A stretch of 11,845 nt of DNA from Bacillota bacterium (lineage in GTDB: Bacteria; Bacillota_I; Bacilli_A; ML615J-28; CAG-698): assembly GCA_023422115.1 (NCBI GenBank), contig JAEZSA010000109.1, positions 1 through 11,845 of the forward strand, in the 5' to 3' direction. The notes beneath the pieces are model-generated. The model ran no database searches. It was not told the DNA's origin and saw only the letters and a program-made list of their open reading frames with translations. This document shows, piece by piece, positions 1-6,310 of this stretch. Every line of letters starts with the position of its first letter. The stretch's first letter is position 1. Position numbers and translations under genes: made by a program.

Positions 1-7
1 ATTTATT

Positions 8-34
8 GGCGAGTAATTTTATTACTTGCTTTTT
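8..34 (+). terminator. Intrinsic terminator upstream of the permease gene
   Basis: A 9-bp stem (8-16 with 22-30, loop tttta, two G.T pairs) is followed directly by a T run at 30-34. It ends 45 bases before the permease ATG. It may be the terminator arm of a regulatory leader, since NCS2 purine permeases are often under purine riboswitches, or simply the end of an upstream gene. The aptamer region, if any, lies left of the window, so the choice cannot be made here. Confidence 0.55.
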
Positions 35-78
35 CTTTTGCCCAGACAAAACTAAATCCAAAGAAAGGTCATTAGAAA

Positions 79-1512
79 ATGAACGGAATTAAAAAATTCT
101 TTAAACTCGAAGAAAACAAAACCACAATTTCTAAAGAAATCGTTGCTGGTTTAACTACTTTCTTTACAATGGTTTATATTATCTTCGTTAATCCAAATCT
201 TTTGTCCATTAGTGGTATACCTTGGTCTGCTGTATTCTTAGCTACTATTATTGCTACTGCTGTTGGTACATTAGTAATGGGACTATTTGCCAATGTACCA
301 TATGCATTAGCTCCTGGAATGGGATTAAATGCATTTTTTACCTTTACTGTAGTTTTAGTATTAGGTTTTACTTGGCAAGAAGCATTAGGACTTGTATTTA
401 TTTGTGGTTTAATTAACATTGTTATCACTGTCACAAGAATTAGAAAAGCGATTATTCGTGCTATTCCTAAATTCTTACAAAATGCAATTGGTGGAGGTAT
501 TGGTTTATTCATAGCTTACATCGGTTTGCTTAATGTTGGTGGAATTACTGGTGGTTTAACTGGAGGTCTTGTTCCTTCACTTGCTACATTTAATAACCTT
601 CCATTCTTACTAGCTATGGGTGGTTTAGTTCTTACTGTTGTTTTATTGTTATTAAAAGTAAAAGGATCTATTTTAATTGGTATCGTTGGTACAACAGTAG
701 TTGGTTTAGTCGTTACCTTAATTAATCCGGCAACTGCTTTAGTTCCATTACCAGAAAAATTTGTTTTTGATATTGGAAAACCATTTGTTGAATTATTTAC
801 ATCAAACAATGCAGTAAGTGAACCTGTATTCCTAGCTGCATTTAGAGGAATTGGTGGGTTATTTACTAGTTTACCAAAAGCTCTAACTTCATTGTTCGCA
901 ATTTTTGCTTTCAGTTTAACAGATACTTTCGATACAATTGGTACTTTTGTTGGTTCTGGACGTAAGAGTGGTATTTTCACTGATGAAGATATGAAGGCAA
1001 TGGAAGATGGCGATGGCTTTAAAACAAAAATGGAAAAAGCATTATTCGCTGACGCAATTGCAACTTCAGTAGGTGCTGTATTTGGTACATCAAATACAAC
1101 TACTTATATTGAAAGTGCAGCAGGTATTGAAGAAGGTGGAAAGACTGGTTTAACAAGCGTTGTAACAGCTGTTTTATTCATTCTTTGTATTTTCTTATCA
1201 CCTATCATTGGACTAGTTCCATCAGCTGCTACAGCTCCTGCTTTAATCGTTGTTGGTATTATGATGGTTAGTTCATTTGCTGAAATTAATTGGAAAGACA
1301 TTACAGAAGCTGTTCCTGCATTCTTTGCAGCATTGATTATGGCTCTTGCCTATAATATTTCTACTGGTATCGCTTTTGGTTTTATTTTCTATATCATTGT
1401 AAAACTTGTTAAAAAGCAAGCAAAAGATATCCATCCTATTATTTGGGGTAGTTCAATTTTATTTGTATTATACTTTGTTTTAATGGCTTTAAAAGCGGCC
1501 GGTGTTATTTAG
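79..1512 (+). CDS. NCS2 family permease (AzgA/PbuG-like purine nucleobase transporter)
   Basis: This is a 477-residue polytopic membrane protein, predicted to import purine bases (adenine, guanine or hypoxanthine) by cation symport. Signature stretches of the AzgA/PbuG branch are visible: NPNLLS near residue 38, ANVPYALAPGMGLNAFF at 71-87, TDTFDTIGT at 281-289 (the TM8 substrate-site motif) and FGTSNTTTYIES at 335-346 (the TM10 motif). Length and start (M-N-G-I-K-K-F-F) match full-length members, which have about 430-480 residues and 14 helices. The ribosome site is AAGAAAGG at 61-68, about 10 nt before ATG. A strong terminator follows the stop, so the gene is monocistronic on its 3' side. 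The exact base specificity cannot be read from the sequence. The family call is firm. Confidence 0.95.
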   Translation: MNGIKKFFKLEENKTTISKEIVAGLTTFFTMVYIIFVNPNLLSISGIPWSAVFLATIIATAVGTLVMGLFANVPYALAPGMGLNAFFTFTVVLVLGFTWQEALGLVFICGLINIVITVTRIRKAIIRAIPKFLQNAIGGGIGLFIAYIGLLNVGGITGGLTGGLVPSLATFNNLPFLLAMGGLVLTVVLLLLKVKGSILIGIVGTTVVGLVVTLINPATALVPLPEKFVFDIGKPFVELFTSNNAVSEPVFLAAFRGIGGLFTSLPKALTSLFAIFAFSLTDTFDTIGTFVGSGRKSGIFTDEDMKAMEDGDGFKTKMEKALFADAIATSVGAVFGTSNTTTYIESAAGIEEGGKTGLTSVVTAVLFILCIFLSPIIGLVPSAATAPALIVVGIMMVSSFAEINWKDITEAVPAFFAALIMALAYNISTGIAFGFIFYIIVKLVKKQAKDIHPIIWGSSILFVLYFVLMALKAAGVI

Positions 1513-1519
1513 TATTTCT

Positions 1520-1552
1520 AAATGACGAATTTTCGAATTCGTCATTTTTTTA
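1520..1552 (+). terminator. Intrinsic terminator of the permease gene
   Basis: A perfect 12-bp stem (1520-1531 with 1536-1547) with a TTCG loop is followed by a T tract running to 1551. It begins 8 bases after the permease stop codon. Confidence 0.9.
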
Positions 1553-1592
1553 TCTATAAATTATATAAAGAAAAAAAGGTATTTTAAACAAC

Positions 1593-1621
1593 AAAAGAGG
1601 CGATAAAATCACCTCTTTTTT
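1593..1621 (-). terminator. Intrinsic terminator of the radical SAM gene (possibly bidirectional)
   Basis: Arms 1593-1603 and 1609-1619 form an 11-bp stem with a 5-nt loop. Read on the minus strand, the one imperfect pair is a G.U wobble, whereas on the plus strand it is an A-C mismatch, so the hairpin is better formed on the minus strand. The plus side has the longer T run (1616-1621), so weak action in both directions is possible. It lies about 35 bases beyond the minus-strand stop at 1655. Confidence 0.7.
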
Positions 1622-1654
1622 AGTACTTTGTTTAAGAAGTTAAGAAAACCTTAC

Positions 1655-2593
1655 TTAACTATGATTGCTTTTACATCCTTGAAAATAATTTCTTTTTTTC
1701 ATTTCTTTATCAATTTCATTCATGACAACAAGTTTCTTTATACTCCATTGTGGTTCGATTAATAATGCTCGGGGAGCATCTCCATTTAAACGATGTATAA
1801 CAATATCACTATGTAGAATTGCCAATTGCTCACAAACAATATCTACATATTCTACTAGCGATAACATTTTAAAAGGATTTTTCTCGTATAGATCTCCAAG
1901 TGCTGTTTGCTTTAAAACAAATAAAGAATGAATTTTAATACCTTGAATTTTTTGTGAATTAAGAAAGCGAACAGTTTGAAGCATCATTTCTTTTGTTTCA
2001 TGGGGAAGTCCATTGATAATATGAACAATGATTTCAATTCCTCGGCGATGCAAATTGGTCACTGCTTGGGTAAAAACCTCTAGTTGATAACCGCGATTGA
2101 TAAAAATAGCTGTTTGCTCATCAATTGTTTGTAAACCGAGTTCAACCCATACAGGAATATGGTGATTTAATTCTTCTAAATAATCGAGAATTTCTTCGCT
2201 TAGACAATCAGGTCTTGTTGCAATACTAATTGCAACAATATTGGGATCAAGATGAATCGCTTCTTCATAGATTTGTTTTAATTTTTCCAATGGAGCATAA
2301 GTGTTTGTATTTGCTTGAAAATAAGCAATATAGCTAGCATGAGGCCATTTCTGATGAATTAAGGCTTTTACATTTTGAAATTGCTTTGCTAGTGAATCGT
2401 AACGATTGCCAGCAAAATCTCCGCTTCCCTCTAAAGAACAAAAAATACATCCTTGATTGCTAATTGTCCCATCACGATTAGGACAAGTAAAATTTCCATT
2501 TAAAGCTACTTTAAAAACTTTTGTTTTAAATCTAGTTTTTAAGTAGTAATCTAAATTATAGTATCGATGCTGATTGTTGATATAATTTTGCAT
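1655..2593 (-). CDS. ytqA: TIGR01212-family radical SAM protein (YtqA-like)
   Basis: This 312-residue soluble protein belongs to the radical SAM superfamily (COG1242). The family's extended cluster motif is visible near the N-terminus: C37, C49 and C52 in FTCPNRDGT...GCIFCS, followed by EGSGDFAGNRYDS, which is typical of YtqA. Later family stretches include YFQANTNTYAPLEKL, SIATRPDC, WVELGLQT and the LNGDAPRALLIEP segment. Length is close to Bacillus YtqA (about 320 residues). The substrate is unproven. In Bacillus the gene sits beside a small methyltransferase gene (ytqB), but no such neighbour is present here. Start: ATG at 2593 with AAGGTG 5 nt upstream (2598-2603). It is transcribed divergently from the degV-type gene and has its own terminator downstream. 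Confidence 0.93.
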   Translation of the reverse strand: MQNYINNQHRYYNLDYYLKTRFKTKVFKVALNGNFTCPNRDGTISNQGCIFCSLEGSGDFAGNRYDSLAKQFQNVKALIHQKWPHASYIAYFQANTNTYAPLEKLKQIYEEAIHLDPNIVAISIATRPDCLSEEILDYLEELNHHIPVWVELGLQTIDEQTAIFINRGYQLEVFTQAVTNLHRRGIEIIVHIINGLPHETKEMMLQTVRFLNSQKIQGIKIHSLFVLKQTALGDLYEKNPFKMLSLVEYVDIVCEQLAILHSDIVIHRLNGDAPRALLIEPQWSIKKLVVMNEIDKEMKKRNYFQGCKSNHS

Positions 2594-2669
2594 AATTCAC
2601 CTTGCCATCTGTCTATAAAATTGTCACTTTATTTTAAGCAAATTACTATCTATTTTAATTTGTTTATAG

Positions 2670-2675
2670 TATAAT
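2670..2675 (+). promoter_or_regulatory. Putative -10 for the DegV-family gene
   Basis: TATAAT occurs at 2670-2675 in the divergent intergenic region. The -35 position is poor and there is no TGN extension. It lies interlocked with the opposing -10 of the radical SAM gene (2688-2696), so both polymerases would start near 2681. Confidence 0.35.
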
Positions 2676-2687
2676 TAATTATCTTAA

Positions 2688-2696
2688 ATTATATCA
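2688..2696 (-). promoter_or_regulatory. Extended -10 promoter for the radical SAM gene
   Basis: On the minus strand TGATATAAT reads from 2696 to 2688, an extended -10 (TGN-TATAAT). No good -35 hexamer stands at the expected distance. The start would be near 2681, giving a leader of about 88 nt. Confidence 0.4.
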
Positions 2697-2743
2697 TATC
2701 CAATCAAAAAAAGTAAGACTGATTGTTAATCAAGGAGGTTATC

Positions 2744-3586
2744 ATGAACTTAAAAATTGTTGTTGATAGTACATTCAATATGGATGATAGGTTTATTGAG
2801 GAAAATGAGATTACTGTTGTTCCTCTAAACGTTATTATCAATGGGGATTCATTTCGCGATGATATTGATGTAAGCATTGATGATGTCATGAATGCATTAC
2901 AATCAGGAAAAAAAGTAAGCAGTAGTCAACCCTCTCCAGCCACTTACGTTGAGGTATTTGAAAACTTAAAAGCACAAGGAGCAACGGATATTTTATGTTT
3001 GACCATTTCTTCAACCCTTTCAGGGACTTATCAATCTGCAATGATTGCGAGTCAAGAAGTAGAAGGAATTCATGTTGTAGATACTTTAAGCACTTCAGTT
3101 GGTGCCGAAATCATTACTGAGTTGGTTGTTGAAAAAGTAAAGGAAAATTACTCAATTGAACAATTACTTGATTACATTGAAGAAATCAAAAAAAATAGTG
3201 GTATTTTAATGAATTTTGAAAATTTAAATACGTTAAAACTATCGGGTAGAATTACAAAAATTAAAGCAGCAATTGGTAATTTAATTAAAGTAAAGCCGAT
3301 CATTGAATATATCAATGGTAAAGTGTTGATTTTAAACAAATTAAGAACAGAAAAGAATGTTGTTTCTTATATTGTAGAAAGAATTAAAAGTGAAATTAGT
3401 TCCACAACAAAAAAAGTATTAATTTATATTTCACATGCAAATGCGATAGAGAGAGTAGAACGTGTTGCTGAAGCATTAAAAATGGGAATTGATAATGCTG
3501 TTATTAAAATATCACGCCAAATTTCACCTGTTATAGCTATTAATCTTGGCTATGGAGGAATTGGGGTTGCTTGGTGTTATGAATAA
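2744..3586 (+). CDS. DegV family protein (FakB-like fatty-acid-binding protein)
   Basis: This 280-residue cytoplasmic protein is of the DegV/FakB type. These proteins hold a fatty acid and, in FakAB systems, present it to the kinase FakA. Family landmarks: KIVVDST at 4-10, the phosphate/carboxylate-site region VSSSQPSPATY at 58-68, TISSTLSGTYQSA at 87-99, DTLS at 113-116, LKLSGRI at 164-170 and the closing GYGGIGVAW at 269-277. Oddity: the C-terminal stretch usually reads like PVIGTHVGPGA, with a conserved histidine; here it is PVIAINLGYGG, with N267 at that place and Y270 for the proline. Start: ATG at 2744, because AAGGAGG at 2732-2738 sits 5 nt before it; the TTG at 2723 lies upstream of this site and has none of its own. 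No fakA is in the window. The ligand is unproven. Confidence 0.92.
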   Translation: MNLKIVVDSTFNMDDRFIEENEITVVPLNVIINGDSFRDDIDVSIDDVMNALQSGKKVSSSQPSPATYVEVFENLKAQGATDILCLTISSTLSGTYQSAMIASQEVEGIHVVDTLSTSVGAEIITELVVEKVKENYSIEQLLDYIEEIKKNSGILMNFENLNTLKLSGRITKIKAAIGNLIKVKPIIEYINGKVLILNKLRTEKNVVSYIVERIKSEISSTTKKVLIYISHANAIERVERVAEALKMGIDNAVIKISRQISPVIAINLGYGGIGVAWCYE

Positions 3587-3629
3587 AGAAGGAAGACCTT
3601 CCAATCAGAAGGGAAACCTTCTTTTTTTT
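3585..3629 (+). terminator. Terminator of the DegV-family gene (compound hairpin)
   Basis: The T run at 3622-3629 is preceded by a short hairpin, AGAAGG (3607-3612) gaaa CCTTCT. Outer bases AAAGAAGG (3585-3592) can instead pair with CCTTCTTT (3617-3624), and a second small hairpin GGAAG/CTTCC lies between. Alternative pairings exist, but all place a GC-rich stem just before the T run. The stem starts in the stop codon. Confidence 0.75.
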
Positions 3630-3656
3630 GTTTAGGGTTATATTAATGTCTATTAG

Positions 3657-3685
3657 TTGACAAAACGAGAAAAAATTCTTATAAT
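3657..3685 (+). promoter_or_regulatory. Consensus sigma-A promoter of the 6S-like RNA
   Basis: TTGACA (3657-3662) and TATAAT (3680-3685) are both perfect consensus hexamers with exactly 17 bases between them. No other promoter in the window is this strong. Transcription should begin around 3691-3693, right where the closing stem of the RNA begins, and no ribosome site or ORF follows. Confidence 0.9.
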
Positions 3686-3690
3686 ATAAG

Positions 3691-3915
3691 TGCCTGGGGA
3701 GTTCGTGATTTTATAGTATGCGAACCGAACGAAAAGATTTAGGAAGTCGAGGTTTTCTTGGCGTTGAATGCTTATTCGCAAGAATAAGAATCCCGAAAGA
3801 AAGCAATAGGAGATTTCCACCGTGGAACTTCCGGGTTTCACATCAATAAAGGGTGCATTAGATGTGCCTTTGAACGGCTTTCTGGGTATAATGGTTTTGA
3901 CCATTATTTTTTTTT
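3691..3915 (+). ncRNA. ssrS: Structured non-coding RNA, probable 6S RNA
   Basis: This is an independent transcript of about 220 nt between the DegV-type gene and argS. Seen in sequence: ends that pair in an 11-bp, G.U-rich closing stem (CCTGGGGAGTT at 3693-3703 with GGCTTTCTGGG at 3876-3886, with GTTC/GAAC as a competing inner extension); a middle stem GGAAGT (3742-3747) with ACTTCC (3827-3832) flanked by GAAA/TTTC; a small 3'-side hairpin TTCCA/TGGAA (3815-3827); and a terminal hairpin of 7 bp with a GCAA loop (3771-3788). This long rod with a central open region, short single transcript and strong promoter is the layout of 6S RNA, which binds the sigma-A RNA polymerase holoenzyme in stationary phase. 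The 5' pattern CTGGGGAGTTCG and the 3' pattern CGGCTTTCTGGG resemble the ends of known 6S RNAs as recalled. Identity is inferred from structure. It is not a T-box leader. Confidence 0.65.
3888..3915 (+). terminator. Intrinsic terminator of the 6S-like RNA
   Basis: A perfect 8-bp stem ATAATGGT (3888-3895) / ACCATTAT (3900-3907), loop tttg, is followed by T's to 3915. It directly abuts the 3' strand of the RNA closing stem and separates the RNA from the argS promoter. Confidence 0.9.
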
Positions 3916-3952
3916 GAATTCGTAAAAAAAGATTTAATTTTACCCATGAATA

Positions 3953-3961
3953 TGGTATAAT
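3953..3961 (+). promoter_or_regulatory. Extended -10 promoter of the argS operon
   Basis: TGGTATAAT (TGN plus TATAAT) stands at 3953-3961. The -35 region is weak (TTTAAT around 3933). The start would be near 3968, only about 16 nt before the argS start codon, so there is no room for a leader regulator. Confidence 0.65.
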
Positions 3962-3983
3962 ATTGATAATAGAGGTGATTTCA

Positions 3984-5627
3984 TTGATAAACGAAATATT
4001 AAATAAAATAAAAGAATCAATCAATAAAATTCTTGTTGAGCAAGGAGTAATTGATGCTTACGAAGTGTTCTTTGATGTTCCAAAAGATCCTTCGTTCGGT
4101 GATTATTCAACAAATATTGCCATGCGTCTGGCTAAGGTATTAAAGAAAGCACCCTTAATCATAGCAAATGAATTAATTAGCAAAATCAATCTTGAAAATC
4201 ATCATTTATCAAAAATAGAAATAGCAGGAAATGGGTTTATCAATTTTTATTTAGATAAAACTTATCTTGCAAAGGTAGTTTTTAAAATTCTTGAAGAAAA
4301 AGAAAATTTTGGAAACATCCATATTGGAAACAATGAAAAAGTATTATTGGAATTCGTGAGTGCAAATCCAACAGGCTATCTTCATATTGGTCATGGTCGT
4401 GGAGCCGCTTATGGGGACTCCATGGCACGAATTATGAGAAAGGCAGGATTTGTCGTTTCAACGGAACATTATGTTAATGATGCAGGAAATCAAATCCATA
4501 ATTTAATTGAAAGTATCTATGCCCGTTATCTTGAACTGCATGGTAAAGAGTTTCATTTGGGAGAAGATTCTTACCATGGGAAAGAAATTATTGAAATTGC
4601 GCAAAAGATAAAGGATGAGAAAAAAGATTACTATTTAAATAATCCTTATGAGGAATATTTTCGTTATATAGGTTTAAATTATTTACTGAATGGTTTAAAA
4701 AAGGACTTACAAGATTTCAATGTCAGATTTGATAACTGGTTTAGTGAAAAAACATTATATGACAATGGTGAAGTTGCTAAAACTCTTGCTTATTTACAAG
4801 ATAAAGGAAACACTTATTTATCAGAAGGAGCTGTTTGGTTAAAAACAACCGCTTATAATGATGAAAAAGATAGAGTAATTATTAAGAGTGATGGTTCATT
4901 AACCTATTTAGCTCCCGATATTGCCTATCATATGAATAAATTAAATCGTGGATATACTTGCATCATCGATGTGCTAGGTGCAGATCACCATGGTTATATT
5001 AATCGTTTAAAATCGGCTATTTATCTATCAGGAGGGAACCCTGAAGCAATCAACATCGATATCTTACAAATGGTAAGGGCAATTAAAGATGGTGAAGAAG
5101 TAAAAATGAGTAAACGTAGTGGTAAAGCTATTACACTACGGGATTTGATGGACGAGGTTGGTAGCGATGCTTTGCGCTTTTTCTATATCTCTAAATCACT
5201 AAGCACTCATATGGATCTAGATCTTGATTTGGCAGTGAAGAATACTAATGAAAATCCAGTTTTCTATGTACAATATGCCTATGCTCGAATCAACAGTTTA
5301 TTTAGAGTATTCACTGAAAACCATCAAGAATTTATTCCTGCTCAAGAGTTTAAATTCTTAAATATTGATGAAATTTATAATTTAGTCAAAGTTTTGTTAC
5401 AATACCCTGCTTATATCACAGAAGTTGCAACCAAACGATTACCTCATAAAATATGCCAATATGCATTAATGCTAGCTGGAGAATTACATAGTTATTACAA
5501 TGATCATAAAATTATTACTGAAAATAAAGAAGAGACCACAGAACGATTGACTTTGTTGAGAGCTGTACAAATAGTTCTTAAGGATAGCTTATCATTGATA
5601 GGAGTAGGAATTAAAGAAAAAATGTGA
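3984..5627 (+). CDS. argS: Arginyl-tRNA synthetase
   Basis: This 547-residue class I aminoacyl-tRNA synthetase charges tRNA-Arg. The N-terminal additional domain (about 1-110) precedes the catalytic core, which has ANPTGYLHIGHGRGA (HIGH at 134-137), NDAGNQ at 165-170, APDIAYH at 310-316, GADHHGY at 332-338 and a canonical KMSKR at 374-378. The C-terminal DALR anticodon-binding domain runs from about 425 to the end and closes in the usual way (LIGVGIKEKM). Length is close to Bacillus ArgS (about 556). Start: TTG at 3984, because AGAGGTGA (3971-3978) lies 5 nt before it; the in-frame TTG at 3963 would overlap the end of the -10 and start before the expected transcript. First gene of a three-gene operon with the downstream membrane protein and peptidase genes. 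Ends in TGA, which supports the standard code. Confidence 0.97.
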   Translation: MINEILNKIKESINKILVEQGVIDAYEVFFDVPKDPSFGDYSTNIAMRLAKVLKKAPLIIANELISKINLENHHLSKIEIAGNGFINFYLDKTYLAKVVFKILEEKENFGNIHIGNNEKVLLEFVSANPTGYLHIGHGRGAAYGDSMARIMRKAGFVVSTEHYVNDAGNQIHNLIESIYARYLELHGKEFHLGEDSYHGKEIIEIAQKIKDEKKDYYLNNPYEEYFRYIGLNYLLNGLKKDLQDFNVRFDNWFSEKTLYDNGEVAKTLAYLQDKGNTYLSEGAVWLKTTAYNDEKDRVIIKSDGSLTYLAPDIAYHMNKLNRGYTCIIDVLGADHHGYINRLKSAIYLSGGNPEAINIDILQMVRAIKDGEEVKMSKRSGKAITLRDLMDEVGSDALRFFYISKSLSTHMDLDLDLAVKNTNENPVFYVQYAYARINSLFRVFTENHQEFIPAQEFKFLNIDEIYNLVKVLLQYPAYITEVATKRLPHKICQYALMLAGELHSYYNDHKIITENKEETTERLTLLRAVQIVLKDSLSLIGVGIKEKM

Positions 5628-5635
5628 GGTGGATT

Positions 5636-6310
5636 ATGAAAAAGTTTTTTAGTAAGTATGTATGGGTTTTTGAATTTACTGGTGCAGCAATTTTAATTGC
5701 TTTTGGGATTATAATGAAGATTATTCCCATTTCTTTGCTGTATATTGTTGGAATTATTTTTATTGTTATGGGATTATTTAGAGTGGTTCCTTTGATAAAA
5801 ACGACCAAAGATAAACTTGCAAAATGGATGTTTGTTTCTGAAATTATTCTGAATATTGCTGCTGGTGGGTATTTGATTTATCTTGGTACCCAAGGAGAGG
5901 ACGACTTGGGGAAAATCTTTGGCTATATTATAGGTATTGTATTATACTTAAGAGCCCTTATTTATTTCTTCACAGCAATTATTAGAAAGGAAACCACAGA
6001 TAACATCATGTTTATTACCCATGTTATTTTTATTACCTTTGGATCAATGATTATTGGTAATGGTGGTTTTAATCTCAAAGCATTATCATGGTTTTTGTTA
6101 GTATTAGCAATTTTATCAGCGCTATTAATCGCATTTCGTGGTTATGGTGATTATCGTAATTATCGTTTTCAGCTATCGATTAATGAGACAACTAAAAAAA
6201 TAGAAGTAAAAGAAGGATTAGAAACCCCAACTAAAGACGAGATTAGCGAAATAGGGGAAATTAATGAAAATCCTCCACATAAGGAGGAAGAAGGTGAGAT
6301 TAATGCATAA
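5636..6310 (+). CDS. Six-TM membrane protein of unknown function (HdeD/DUF308-like)
   Basis: This 224-residue integral membrane protein has six likely helices at about 12-30, 33-53, 66-84, 93-115, 124-142 and 148-168, arranged as three pairs with short loops. That resembles the HdeD/DUF308 pattern, but no diagnostic motif was recognised and the function is unknown. After the last helix comes a basic, aromatic stretch (RGYGDYRNYRF, about 168-178), then a hydrophilic, glutamate-rich tail of about 45 residues, probably cytoplasmic. Start: ATG at 5636, using GAGGTGG at 5626-5632, a site that overlaps the argS stop. A GTG at 5624 overlaps argS but has no ribosome site. It lies 8 nt after argS, and its end overlaps the peptidase start, so it is co-transcribed and probably translationally coupled at both ends. 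Confidence 0.85.
   Translation: MKKFFSKYVWVFEFTGAAILIAFGIIMKIIPISLLYIVGIIFIVMGLFRVVPLIKTTKDKLAKWMFVSEIILNIAAGGYLIYLGTQGEDDLGKIFGYIIGIVLYLRALIYFFTAIIRKETTDNIMFITHVIFITFGSMIIGNGGFNLKALSWFLLVLAILSALLIAFRGYGDYRNYRFQLSINETTKKIEVKEGLETPTKDEISEIGEINENPPHKEEEGEINA

Noticed and set aside
2723..2743. TTG at 2723 as start of the DegV-type protein
   Set aside because: AAGGAGG at 2732-2738 lies between it and the ATG at 2744, which gives the family-standard N-terminus.
3691..3915. T-box or other riboswitch leader for argS
   Set aside because: The T-box core (AGGGTGGnACCGCG-like) is absent, the transcript ends at a strong terminator with no visible antiterminator pairing, and argS has its own extended -10 promoter after it.
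3653..4024. Minus-strand open frame of 123 codons over the 6S-like region
   Set aside because: It lies across a structured RNA gene and the argS start, has no ribosome site, and its composition looks like a reverse shadow.
5624..5635. GTG at 5624 as start of the six-TM protein gene
   Set aside because: It lacks a ribosome site and would be inside the GAGGTGG that serves the ATG at 5636.
6264..6302. ATG at 6264 as start of the M42 peptidase
   Set aside because: It would add 13 unusual basic residues and ignores the AAGGTGAG placed correctly for the ATG at 6303.
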